Assembly: GCF_900129655.1 (NCBI RefSeq)
Contig: NZ_FQWK01000007.1
Span: 1-64,000 of the forward strand
Length of the DNA stretch: 64,000 nt
From: Bacteroides clarus YIT 12056
Lineage (GTDB): Bacteria > Bacteroidota > Bacteroidia > Bacteroidales > Bacteroidaceae
Direction: 5' to 3'
In this document: positions 28,101 to 37,018 of the stretch, piece after piece
Layout of the letters: each line of letters starts with the position of its first letter
Position numbering within the stretch: the stretch's first letter is position 1
Program-made: the position numbers and the translations under genes
The notes under the pieces: generated by a model
What the model saw: only the letters and a program-made list of their open reading frames with translations
Database searches by the model: none
What the model was told of the DNA's origin: nothing

Positions 28101-29621
28101 TTATTTCATATCCTCACAAAAACGGGTAACAACTTGCTCGCCTTCCGTATTGCGGATAGTTACATTCTTCATCGTAACAGCCTTGCTATAAATAAATTCG
28201 GCGCCCAATCGTGAAGTAATATCAATATCTTCCAACACGACATTCTCAATCGGCATTTCAGGAATACCGTTGAAGAATAATGCGCGACGGGCTCCTGCAC
28301 ATATCAGATTCTTCACATGAATATTCCGGAAACAAGGAGTTGTTTCGTCCACAGGAAGCGGTTCGACTTTAGCCGGAACCTTTTCACCGCTTTCCAACAC
28401 TTCAACGGCAGATTTTCCACCATAATAAAGATTGAAAGTAATCGGTTCGGTAGGAATATCCATCATGGAAACATTGGTAATCCAGATATTTTCAACAATA
28501 CCGCCACGGCCGCGCTTACTTTTAAAGCGCAATCCCACATCCGTTCCCAAGAACTGACAATTGCTGACAGACACGTTGCGTACCCCGCCGCTCATCTCAC
28601 TGCCGACAACAAAACCTCCATGTCCTTTAAATACCGTACAGCCATCTACCACTACATTTTCACAAGGACGTGCACGACGGCGGCCATCTTCATCCTTACC
28701 GCTTTTCAGGCAGATTCCGTCATCTCCCACATCAAAAGTAGAATTCACAATCAGCGCGTTTTTACAAGATTCCAAATCCAGTCCGTCACCATTCTGCGCA
28801 TAGCTCGGATTACGCACCTGCACGTCTTCAACCAGTACATTCTCACACATCAGCGGATGTAAGTTCCATGCCGGAGAGTTCTGGAATATCACTCCTTGCA
28901 ACCATACATTCTTACATTCTATCAAGCTCACCATTACCGGACGAAGGAAATGACGGACACTTTGCCACTCTTCTTCCGTTTGCAGATTCTGAGGGACATT
29001 CATATTACTGATAGTATCTCCTTTCAAAGTTTCAGGATAAGGGAACCAGTAAGTAGGACGTTTATATACGCCACCACGGGCTGTCGTCTGCTTCCAAACA
29101 CTCTCCGTGACTTTCTCACGCTTCAGCGGGCGCCAGTAATGACCGTTTCCGTCGATAGCTCCCTCGCCTGTTATCGCCACATTCTCCAAATTACGACCGG
29201 AAATAGGCGACTGGCAACGACGGGTATCCAAACCCTCAAATACAGTTTCCACCAAAGGATAGAGATCTACATCGGGAGAGAAAAGGATAACGGCTCCTTT
29301 TTCCAAATGCAAATCGATATTACTTTTCAACACAATAGGTCCTGTCAGCCAAACACCGGCAGGAACAACGAGATGCCCTCCCCCTTGTTCGGAAAGGGTA
29401 TTGATTGCATCGGCAAAAGCCGATGTACATAGAGTTTCTCCATTACCGACAGCATTGAACTCTGCCAGATTAACCGTACGGTCGGGAAATCTCGGCGCTT
29501 CCACACGAGGCATGTCAAAAGGCAGGTTACGATAAACAGCTTCATACTTATAGTCCGCAGACTGGCAAGCACTGAATAGCCATAAACAAATAGCAGCGAT
29601 TACATACAATGGTTTTGTCAT
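28101..29621 (-). CDS. GH28 polygalacturonase/rhamnogalacturonan hydrolase lipoprotein
   Basis: The 506-residue product starts at the ATG at 29619-29621, before a lipoprotein signal (Cys19 in LFSAC). The right-handed beta-helix carries the GH28 catalytic set: NGDGLDLES (Asp near 275), VGDDGICLKSG (Asp-Asp near 298), GHGGFVVGSE, and RFKSKRGRGG. It hydrolyses galacturonic acid linkages in homogalacturonan or the GalA-Rha linkage in rhamnogalacturonan; the PL11 and GH106 neighbours favour rhamnogalacturonan (inference). It follows the PL11 gene by 57 bases. Confidence 0.93.
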   Translation of the reverse strand: MTKPLYVIAAICLWLFSACQSADYKYEAVYRNLPFDMPRVEAPRFPDRTVNLAEFNAVGNGETLCTSAFADAINTLSEQGGGHLVVPAGVWLTGPIVLKSNIDLHLEKGAVILFSPDVDLYPLVETVFEGLDTRRCQSPISGRNLENVAITGEGAIDGNGHYWRPLKREKVTESVWKQTTARGGVYKRPTYWFPYPETLKGDTISNMNVPQNLQTEEEWQSVRHFLRPVMVSLIECKNVWLQGVIFQNSPAWNLHPLMCENVLVEDVQVRNPSYAQNGDGLDLESCKNALIVNSTFDVGDDGICLKSGKDEDGRRRARPCENVVVDGCTVFKGHGGFVVGSEMSGGVRNVSVSNCQFLGTDVGLRFKSKRGRGGIVENIWITNVSMMDIPTEPITFNLYYGGKSAVEVLESGEKVPAKVEPLPVDETTPCFRNIHVKNLICAGARRALFFNGIPEMPIENVVLEDIDITSRLGAEFIYSKAVTMKNVTIRNTEGEQVVTRFCEDMK

Positions 29622-29678
29622 TCTTAATAGCGTTTTAAAGTTAGCAAACGTACCGGAACATATTTTCCGATACATACA

Positions 29679-31514
29679 TTAATTATCTCCTAAATAAAAA
29701 GACGGTACAGGCGCCTGAGGATACCCCATACTACGATGAGCTACATAGCTACGGTACAAAGCGTCCTGCATCAACGTTACCCTACGGTCTGTCGCAGGAA
29801 TATTGGTGCGATAGATACGCAGTTCGCCGGGTAAAGCCGTTATCAATTCCTCGCGCCAATCACCTTCCATATCAGCCATCAGCAATATATCCCCTTTGAT
29901 ATTTTCCGTTAATATCTCACCTTTCCATTTCCAGATACTCTGGTCACGTCCACCGGAAGAGGAACCTGCGCCCCAACGGTTATCGTCTCCTTTGAATGTC
30001 TCACGCAACAAATCGGCATCCCACCATATCCAGTTACGGCAACCGGGTATCTCATCTTGAGATACTTGCAGTTTCTTTCCGTCGGCAGTAAGCAAATATC
30101 TGTCGGTGCTTCCTCCTTTACGGTCTTCGCTGGCAAAACACTCCAATCCGGGATGAGCAGGGTCAAAATCCGCTACCATGCCGTCGCCTACATGATAGGT
30201 CGTATGTCCGATACCCCATATCAATTTACCCGTAGCAGCATCCACTACCGAAACGCCACGGCCGTCTTCCTTTTTCGGTTCACTTACCATAAACACCTGC
30301 ATGCCCTCCATATCGGGACGCAACTTGCAAAGATACGCTTTGTCGCTGTGTCCCAATCCCGAGGACCACAAAAGCGTTCCGTTATCATCGAGCATACAAG
30401 AGCCTAACATAACCTCATCGCGGCCGTCACCGTCTACATCGGCAGTAACCATGCTATGCGCGCCCATACTACGGACAATAGGATTTTCCTCATCACCATC
30501 CCAACGCCACACACGTTCCAATTTACCGTTTTTCAACATCCAGGCATCCACAACCATCAACTTATAAGTACCGCGTGCCGCCAGTATGAACGGTGTCTTT
30601 CCGTCTAAATAGGCAACTCCCATCTGATTACGATTCTGTCGAATCAGATTTCCGTAACGGTCATTGCGTTCAGGCCAATCCACGCGGTCTATCTCCTGTC
30701 CGGTCATGCCGTCCAATACGGAAAGATATTCACTCCCGCCGCAAACGCGCCCTTTCCCGTTCTTCACATAGTCGGCACCCGCCGTTTTAATCGCCACTTC
30801 GGCCTTACCGTCTCCATTGAAATCGTAAACGATGAAAGGCGAGTACCAGATACCCGGTTCAATACCCGGCCCCATATCGTATGTCCACAGATAAGTGCCG
30901 TCACTCAAATAAGCGGATATTTTATAAGTTTTTCCGGTAGTGTCACCCGGCATGCCCGGGTCGACATTTGTTTCGGGAGTACGGATGATATAATCATAAG
31001 CCCCGTCACCGTTCAGGTCGGCCAGCGCTATCTTTCCGGCTTTTGCGTTATCTTTCAGGCGGATAGATGTATAAGGTTTCAAATCGGCCGATACAACCTT
31101 CCGTTTTTCCGATACAACCGGTTTCTGTCCTTTTACAACAGCCTCCACCCAATAAACGGCTTGTTCATGAGGGGTGGCATCCACAAAGTCGCAAGTACGG
31201 GAAACGGCTTTTTTCGTCAAGCGACGAGTCTTTCCGTCTACTTCACGATATACATGGAAAGCCGTGGCAGGAGCATCCGATGCCAGCAAACGCCAGCTGA
31301 GATACACGGATTTGCCGTCCCGGGAAGGAGCGACCGCCAGTCCGCGGTTTAATTTCTCAGTAATCCGTTCTTGAGCGAATCCCTCTACCAACGGTTTAGG
31401 TTCGTGCTTAGGGTCAAGAATCTCATAGAAATAGTTTCGTTCACGCGGGTCTTGAGCGTGTAAGGAGCAGAAAGCGCAAACAAACGCTACCCCGGCCCAA
31501 CTGATTTTCTTCAT
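29679..31514 (-). CDS. PL11 rhamnogalacturonan lyase
   Basis: The 611-residue product has a signal peptide (ending SLHAQ). It shows the N-terminal beta-domain and an eight-bladed propeller of calcium-binding repeats (DLNGDGAYDY, DFNGDGKAEVAIKT, DVDGDGRDEVMLG) and the RNQMGVAYLDG, LGHSDKAYLC and WWDADLLRE motifs typical of YesW/YesX-like PL11 enzymes. It cleaves the Rha-GalA bond of rhamnogalacturonan I by elimination, giving unsaturated ends that GH105 enzymes remove. Its ATG overlaps the GH106 stop by 4 bases (ATGA), so the genes are translationally coupled. Confidence 0.95.
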   Translation of the reverse strand: MKKISWAGVAFVCAFCSLHAQDPRERNYFYEILDPKHEPKPLVEGFAQERITEKLNRGLAVAPSRDGKSVYLSWRLLASDAPATAFHVYREVDGKTRRLTKKAVSRTCDFVDATPHEQAVYWVEAVVKGQKPVVSEKRKVVSADLKPYTSIRLKDNAKAGKIALADLNGDGAYDYIIRTPETNVDPGMPGDTTGKTYKISAYLSDGTYLWTYDMGPGIEPGIWYSPFIVYDFNGDGKAEVAIKTAGADYVKNGKGRVCGGSEYLSVLDGMTGQEIDRVDWPERNDRYGNLIRQNRNQMGVAYLDGKTPFILAARGTYKLMVVDAWMLKNGKLERVWRWDGDEENPIVRSMGAHSMVTADVDGDGRDEVMLGSCMLDDNGTLLWSSGLGHSDKAYLCKLRPDMEGMQVFMVSEPKKEDGRGVSVVDAATGKLIWGIGHTTYHVGDGMVADFDPAHPGLECFASEDRKGGSTDRYLLTADGKKLQVSQDEIPGCRNWIWWDADLLRETFKGDDNRWGAGSSSGGRDQSIWKWKGEILTENIKGDILLMADMEGDWREELITALPGELRIYRTNIPATDRRVTLMQDALYRSYVAHRSMGYPQAPVPSFYLGDN

Positions 31515-34300
31515 TGCATTTCGTTTTTAGTTATCTTCAGCGGTATAATACGTACAGGGCCTAACAAACCGCTCGGTACAGGTTCCCAACCGGCATAAGT
31601 CCCTTTTTTATAACCAAGCGCCGCAATATTTATATCTTTGAAGATACGCCACTTCACTCCACGGCGATCCATATCGGCTATGCGGTTGGCAGGAAGATTG
31701 GTCACTTCTATTTCCAGAATATTCTTTCCCGGACGCAAGTATTGCCCGATGGGGCAACAATAGGGTACAGCCCACAAAGTGGCAACCTCCCTGCCATTGA
31801 TACGTACACGGGCACTTTCACGAACGTCACCGAGTGAGAGCTGCCAATCCTGAGCAGAGGCGGGATTTTCAATCACAAAAGCGGTTGTATAGCAACCTGT
31901 TCCCATAGTTGTTCCGGCACCTTCAAAGGATAAATCCGTCCATGAGCCCAAAGAAACGGAATCCGGTACACTATGTACCGCAGGAGCGCTTTCCACAAAC
32001 CGCAGGCTCCATAAACCGGACAGTTCGACAGTTCCCTGCGCAACAGTCTGATACTTCCATTCCGGAACCTGTACATCAGCTTCCGTGAAAGTCTTCAATA
32101 TGGCTGATTCCCCGGAAGCCAATTGTAAATAAACTTCCGTCTTGCCATCCTTCTGGCGCAGAAGAGCCTTACCGGAAGATCCGTTCATCGGATTATAAAG
32201 CATAACCGAACGTGCAGGTACAGCCAACGGTATCCAACTTTCCGTATCTTTCCCGGTCAGTGCGGATATGAAATAATGGTAGCCCTCCGTGTTTTTGCGA
32301 CGAATACAACTCAAATCAAAAGATGTCTTCATCGCCTCCGGTATGGCAGCGGTCTGTGCCAGCGTACGGGCATAATCCGTACCGAAGAACACCGTTTGGC
32401 CTTTACCACGTTCATTCCCTAACTTCTTTATCTGCTCCAAAGTACGTTTAAATTCCGTGCGGCGCCGTTCCAATCCGGCATATCCCGGAACATCTTCCGG
32501 ATATTGATCCAAAAATACAACAGTCGCCCCCTCTTTCGCCAAATCAAGAAGCTTGGCAAGTACATCCGCAGGCATCAAACGCGCCCCGGGAACCACCAAT
32601 GCCTTATACGTTGTTCCGCCGGACGTTACGATTCTCTTATCGCGACAAGCAGCCGTACGGATGAAATTATCGGAAATATAATCCATATCGTAACCGGCAT
32701 CATTGATACGGTGCACCGCCTCTATAAAGCCCGGAGCACGCTGTGCCATTTTATGAATATCGAACATCAGCAGTCGTCCGTCCTGCTCCTGCCACATATC
32801 ATACAACGGCAGATACACAAGAAAGTCATTATCCGGCTGTCCCATTTGCAAGAAGCTCTGACAACGGGATATATACTGGAAGAATGCGGGCGCATCCCGC
32901 CATATACTGTTCGTCGGGCTCATATCCACCGTAGCATAAAACTTCCAACCGGGCCAGGCAGCCTCGGCGGGAGAATAGGTCGTGCCATGGAAAAACGTAT
33001 GATTGACGCCGGAAACGAACATGAGGTCGATATCCGGCTTACATTGCGACAAAGACGTACGGAAATGCTCCGTCAGCCAAGTAAAAGTCTCCGAAGAAGT
33101 ATAAGGTTTGCCGGCGATATGAGCGCCCGAAGAAGCGTATTTCAGCATGGAGAGGTCGGAGTCATTGGGACGCGTCAGCGAATCCTTACGCAATCCCCGT
33201 ATACCGAAATCGGATAGGCCGAAGCCTTCGCACTCAGGAATATCCACCGTAGCATAAAGGTCTATCAGATTTCCCGGCGAGCCATGAGCCTGGTTTCTGG
33301 TCTTAGACCCGTGCAGATGCGCCCACTCCGTCCACTGACGGGTAAAGTTCTCCTGCAATAATTCACTGAGAGTTTCACGATAATCGGAGATGATGCGTCG
33401 GGTTTTGTCCGAACGCTCCCCTGTCGCCAGAAACTCCGGCAGATGTTCTTCCAGTTTATAACCGCGACGTGCCAGAAACTCATCAAAAAGTCCTTCCGAC
33501 CAGTCCGCCCCGTAAACCTCATAGGAGTCGTTAAAGAAATTATGAGGATAAGCGGTAGCGCTGCCGGACGTATCCTTGAACCGTCCATCGAAAGCGCGTT
33601 CAAAACGTCCGAGATAGTTTTTCACGGCACGGGCCGAGAAATGATTCATCACATACCCCTCACCGCCGGGAGCCGCACGTTTCACTTTCTGCAAAGTCTT
33701 GCCGCAAAAGGCGGCAATCAAACGCCAATTGCCTTTCGGAGCTTTCCAGCATAGCATTCCGTCTTCCACCTTATTCGTCAAATCCAGACACTTTCCCTTA
33801 TCGGAAAAAGCCATCAGACGTTCCAATTCGGCATAAGGCCGCTGTTTTCTATCGGCGACTTCTATCTTTTTGTCGAGCGTATTCCCGCCCTCCAACCGGT
33901 ATTCCGTGACAAACAGTTTGCAGGCTGCGTCTTCTATTCCCACTTCAGGACCGCCGAACGGCCAGCCGGTACCGGTATTCATATCAATCTGCATTCCCAA
34001 ACGGGACGCTTCACTTTCCGTATATTGCAGCATCTGCATCCATCGGGAAGAGAGAAACGGAATATCCTTCGCGTCGTTTCCCTGCACGCCATAAATCGGA
34101 GTAATCTCCATCGTACCCATTCCCGCCGCAGCATACGCTTCCAAATTACAGGTCAGGTTTTCCTTATCCACTGCGCTTCCCATCCACCACCAGCGGGCAG
34201 CCGGCTTGGCATCCAAACTAATCTCCGGCCACGAAACATCTTGTGCGGACAAAGCCCCTGCGCAAAATGCAAACATGGCAATACAAAACAACCGATTCAT
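31511..34300 (-). CDS. GH106 alpha-L-rhamnosidase
   Basis: The 929-residue product starts at the ATG at 34298-34300, which begins the signal peptide MNRLFCIAMFAFCAGALSAQ. GH106 hallmarks at the N-terminus are ARWWWMGSAVDKENLTCNLEAYAAAGMGTMEITPIYG and MQIDMNTGTGWPFGGPEV, followed by the barrel and C-terminal beta-sandwich domains (WQLSLGDVRESARVRINGREVATLW). It removes terminal alpha-L-rhamnose, feeding the embedded rha operon. It starts 7 bases after the esterase-GH105 stop and overlaps the PL11 start. Confidence 0.94.
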   Translation of the reverse strand: MNRLFCIAMFAFCAGALSAQDVSWPEISLDAKPAARWWWMGSAVDKENLTCNLEAYAAAGMGTMEITPIYGVQGNDAKDIPFLSSRWMQMLQYTESEASRLGMQIDMNTGTGWPFGGPEVGIEDAACKLFVTEYRLEGGNTLDKKIEVADRKQRPYAELERLMAFSDKGKCLDLTNKVEDGMLCWKAPKGNWRLIAAFCGKTLQKVKRAAPGGEGYVMNHFSARAVKNYLGRFERAFDGRFKDTSGSATAYPHNFFNDSYEVYGADWSEGLFDEFLARRGYKLEEHLPEFLATGERSDKTRRIISDYRETLSELLQENFTRQWTEWAHLHGSKTRNQAHGSPGNLIDLYATVDIPECEGFGLSDFGIRGLRKDSLTRPNDSDLSMLKYASSGAHIAGKPYTSSETFTWLTEHFRTSLSQCKPDIDLMFVSGVNHTFFHGTTYSPAEAAWPGWKFYATVDMSPTNSIWRDAPAFFQYISRCQSFLQMGQPDNDFLVYLPLYDMWQEQDGRLLMFDIHKMAQRAPGFIEAVHRINDAGYDMDYISDNFIRTAACRDKRIVTSGGTTYKALVVPGARLMPADVLAKLLDLAKEGATVVFLDQYPEDVPGYAGLERRRTEFKRTLEQIKKLGNERGKGQTVFFGTDYARTLAQTAAIPEAMKTSFDLSCIRRKNTEGYHYFISALTGKDTESWIPLAVPARSVMLYNPMNGSSGKALLRQKDGKTEVYLQLASGESAILKTFTEADVQVPEWKYQTVAQGTVELSGLWSLRFVESAPAVHSVPDSVSLGSWTDLSFEGAGTTMGTGCYTTAFVIENPASAQDWQLSLGDVRESARVRINGREVATLWAVPYCCPIGQYLRPGKNILEIEVTNLPANRIADMDRRGVKWRIFKDINIAALGYKKGTYAGWEPVPSGLLGPVRIIPLKITKNEMQ

Positions 34301-34307
34301 ACCTGTC

Positions 34308-36830
34308 TTATTTTTCCAGTTCCAAACATCCCATAATGAACGGACCTGTTGCCTTGGCATCGTTATCCCTCATCTTCTCACCTATATAATATTCAAAGCT
34401 TCCGTCACGATACGGATGACCGCCCAAGCCGCCAACCTGGCAGCAACGGGTCAAAGTCAAAGTACCGTCCTGTTTCTCCACCAATAGCTTGTCTTTCAGA
34501 CCTTGCAGAGCCTTTTCCGCCACAGCGCGATATTTTGCATCGATATATCCTTTATTCACCGCTTTTGCATAAGCATACATACATTGGGTGGTTACGGATG
34601 CCTCGGGGAAATTCCCCTTGCGCTTGGGCTGGTCGATAACCTGGTACCAAAGTCCGGCCTTATCCTGATATTTCGGCAATGTTTCCGCCAATCCGCGAAT
34701 ATAGCCGAGCATATCAGCGCGTCCCGGATGATTTTCCGGTATAAAGTCCAAGGCGTCCACCAGCGCCATAAACCACCAGCCTATACTGCGTCCCCAGAAG
34801 TTGGGGGAATGTCCGGTCGCCGGATCGGCCCAACGCTGGCTCTTGCTCTCGTCCCACGCATGATGGTACAATCCTGTCTTGGCATCATAGGTATGTTTAT
34901 GGCAGAGACGGAATTGCTTCACCGCCTCATCGATCCATTCCGGCCGGTTGAATTCCGCGCCATACTGCGCCATAAACGGAGAAGCCATATACAGCCCGTC
35001 CAACCACATCTGATGCTGATAAATCAGTTTATGCCAGAAGCCGCCCTCCAAAGTACGAGGCTGGTTTTTCAATTGTCTGATAAGAATATCCATTGCCGCC
35101 TTATATCTCTGATCGCCGGTTTCACGATAGAGGTCGAACAGCACCTTTCCCGAGTTGATGAAATCCAAGTTGTAAGTAGACTTATCATACAGATGAATTT
35201 CTCCTTTTTCATTAATCAGAGAGTCGGCCCACTGCTTCACGTAGTCATAGTAACGACGTTCGCCCGTAGTCTTCCACATCTGCAACATGGCGCAACAGCC
35301 TACTCCCTGGGCATAGCCGAAAAACAAACGCTTACCGTGGTCCAACTGATAAGCCTGCGGGAAACGCATCATCTCAGAGTCGGCAAACCAACGTGCATAC
35401 GAGCCTTGTTCCCATGTATCCGTACGGAAAGGCACTGCGGGTAAACCGGACTTATTATAGAGATTCACACGGAAGAAGTTACAAAAACCGTAGCGTACGG
35501 CAACCGGTTCCGCCACCTGCGGAGCGGAAACCTCCAACCGGCTGCCTTTTATCACAGCCACCGCCGGATAAAAACGACGGTCGGCCCCTGCAACCAGAAA
35601 ACCCTTGACCGGAGCATCTTCCGGTGTCATCAATCCGTCTTCGGCATATTCAAAACTCAATACGGCCTTATTGCCGCTAACCTTCATCGTTTTAAAGAGC
35701 GGACCGGAATAAGCCACATCCTTACCATATTGTTTGGCAAGCGCCCATAAAGCCATGCGCTCACCGGCCACCCGCTTATTACGCGGATGAATATCCGTAG
35801 AATCCGCCGCATCCGTAACGACCGCCATACCCACGTTCTTCAGCCCGCTCTGCCATGTTTTGAGCTGCGCTTCACGAATACCGGCCGGTTGCCCTTTATG
35901 CGGAGCAATCTGCATGAAATAGAAAGGCATATCGGGTTGTTTCCATTCTTTCCGCCAACTGTTGATCATATTGGTAAATACCTGCTGATATTTTTCATGG
36001 CGAATGGCATTGGATTCTCCCTGATACCAAATATTTCCCTTCACCGTATATCCCAGAATAGGATGAATCATTCCGTTCCAAAGCGTGGAAGGAACCTTGC
36101 AATATCCTTTTTCCTGCTTCACGTTCTTCAGGGCGAAATCTTCGAGTACGTCCGTATAAAGCGGATTATTCTTCATGACACCCATTTTCGTCCACGACTC
36201 CGCATGCGTGCCGCCCCAGGTAGACTGTATCATACCTACCGGTACATTCAGTTCTTTATGCAATCTGCGTCCGAAAACGAATCCCACCGCCGAGAAATCA
36301 TACAGGTTTTTCGGCGTGCACACCAGCCACCGGCCTTGGCAATCATCCATTTCACCCTCGGGAGCCAACTGATGTTCCACCCGGAACAAACGCAGCTCCG
36401 GATAATCCGCATCTTTCATTTCCTCGGCTTCCGTTATCATACCGGTCATCCATTTTTTATCGGGATGCTTGGAAACCGGATATTCCATATTGGATTGTCC
36501 GGTACAAAGCCATACTTCACCTATCAACACATTATTAATAGTAATCGAATTTTCACCGCTCACCGTAACGGACTGCCCCTTTGCGGCCGCAGGCGTTTTC
36601 AACTTCACGGTCCATTTACCGTCAGCCGCAGCTTTGGTCGTTACGGCTTTATCCGTCCATGATGTTTTTACCGAAACGCGTTCACCGGGCGTCGCCTTTC
36701 CCCACAGATTGACTTGCGCATTTTGCTGCAAAACCATATTATCGGAAAAGATGGCCGGAAGTACCACTTTGGCAGAAACGGAACCTGCCAATACTAAAAG
36801 AAAGGAAATAAATCCAAGTAGTTTTTTCAT
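34308..36830 (-). CDS. Fusion enzyme: SGNH sialate-type O-acetylesterase plus GH105 hydrolase
   Basis: The 840-residue product has a signal peptide (ending GSVSA). Residues about 20-465 form a sialate O-acetylesterase-like SGNH unit, with the Ser motif GQSNMEYP (near 112), GESNA, and the Asp-His motif DIHPRNK (near 346). Residues about 473-840 form a GH105 barrel with the catalytic-Asp motif HQMWLDGLYMASPFM (near 610) and HSPNFWGRSIGWWFMALVD. One protein could thus deacetylate and remove the unsaturated galacturonic acid at the same end of a PL11 product. A truncated copy of this gene and its promoter lies at 38722-39035. Confidence 0.92.
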   Translation of the reverse strand: MKKLLGFISFLLVLAGSVSAKVVLPAIFSDNMVLQQNAQVNLWGKATPGERVSVKTSWTDKAVTTKAAADGKWTVKLKTPAAAKGQSVTVSGENSITINNVLIGEVWLCTGQSNMEYPVSKHPDKKWMTGMITEAEEMKDADYPELRLFRVEHQLAPEGEMDDCQGRWLVCTPKNLYDFSAVGFVFGRRLHKELNVPVGMIQSTWGGTHAESWTKMGVMKNNPLYTDVLEDFALKNVKQEKGYCKVPSTLWNGMIHPILGYTVKGNIWYQGESNAIRHEKYQQVFTNMINSWRKEWKQPDMPFYFMQIAPHKGQPAGIREAQLKTWQSGLKNVGMAVVTDAADSTDIHPRNKRVAGERMALWALAKQYGKDVAYSGPLFKTMKVSGNKAVLSFEYAEDGLMTPEDAPVKGFLVAGADRRFYPAVAVIKGSRLEVSAPQVAEPVAVRYGFCNFFRVNLYNKSGLPAVPFRTDTWEQGSYARWFADSEMMRFPQAYQLDHGKRLFFGYAQGVGCCAMLQMWKTTGERRYYDYVKQWADSLINEKGEIHLYDKSTYNLDFINSGKVLFDLYRETGDQRYKAAMDILIRQLKNQPRTLEGGFWHKLIYQHQMWLDGLYMASPFMAQYGAEFNRPEWIDEAVKQFRLCHKHTYDAKTGLYHHAWDESKSQRWADPATGHSPNFWGRSIGWWFMALVDALDFIPENHPGRADMLGYIRGLAETLPKYQDKAGLWYQVIDQPKRKGNFPEASVTTQCMYAYAKAVNKGYIDAKYRAVAEKALQGLKDKLLVEKQDGTLTLTRCCQVGGLGGHPYRDGSFEYYIGEKMRDNDAKATGPFIMGCLELEK

Positions 36831-36881
36831 GTGCCTTTGATAGTTTTAATAGAATTAAGAAACGAACTTTATTCTGCATTG

Positions 36882-36968
36882 CAAAAATAAGAGCTTCACG
36901 GCAAACGAGTTCTGAGTCTTTTGGCGGTTCTCTTATTGTTTTTGTCGTTTATCGCCTTTACAAAAGTA
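36882..36968 (-). promoter_or_regulatory. Two candidate -7 boxes upstream of the esterase-GH105 gene
   Basis: The minus strand carries TATTTTTG at 36882-36889 and TACTTTTG at 36961-36968. Only the first is preserved in the duplicated segment near 38953. This probably starts the transcript covering the esterase-GH105, GH106, PL11 and GH28 genes. Confidence 0.5.
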
Positions 36969-37018
36969 AGAAGGTCGTTTGTTTTTCCCAAATCCATCAA
37001 AGGAGAATATATACGGAA

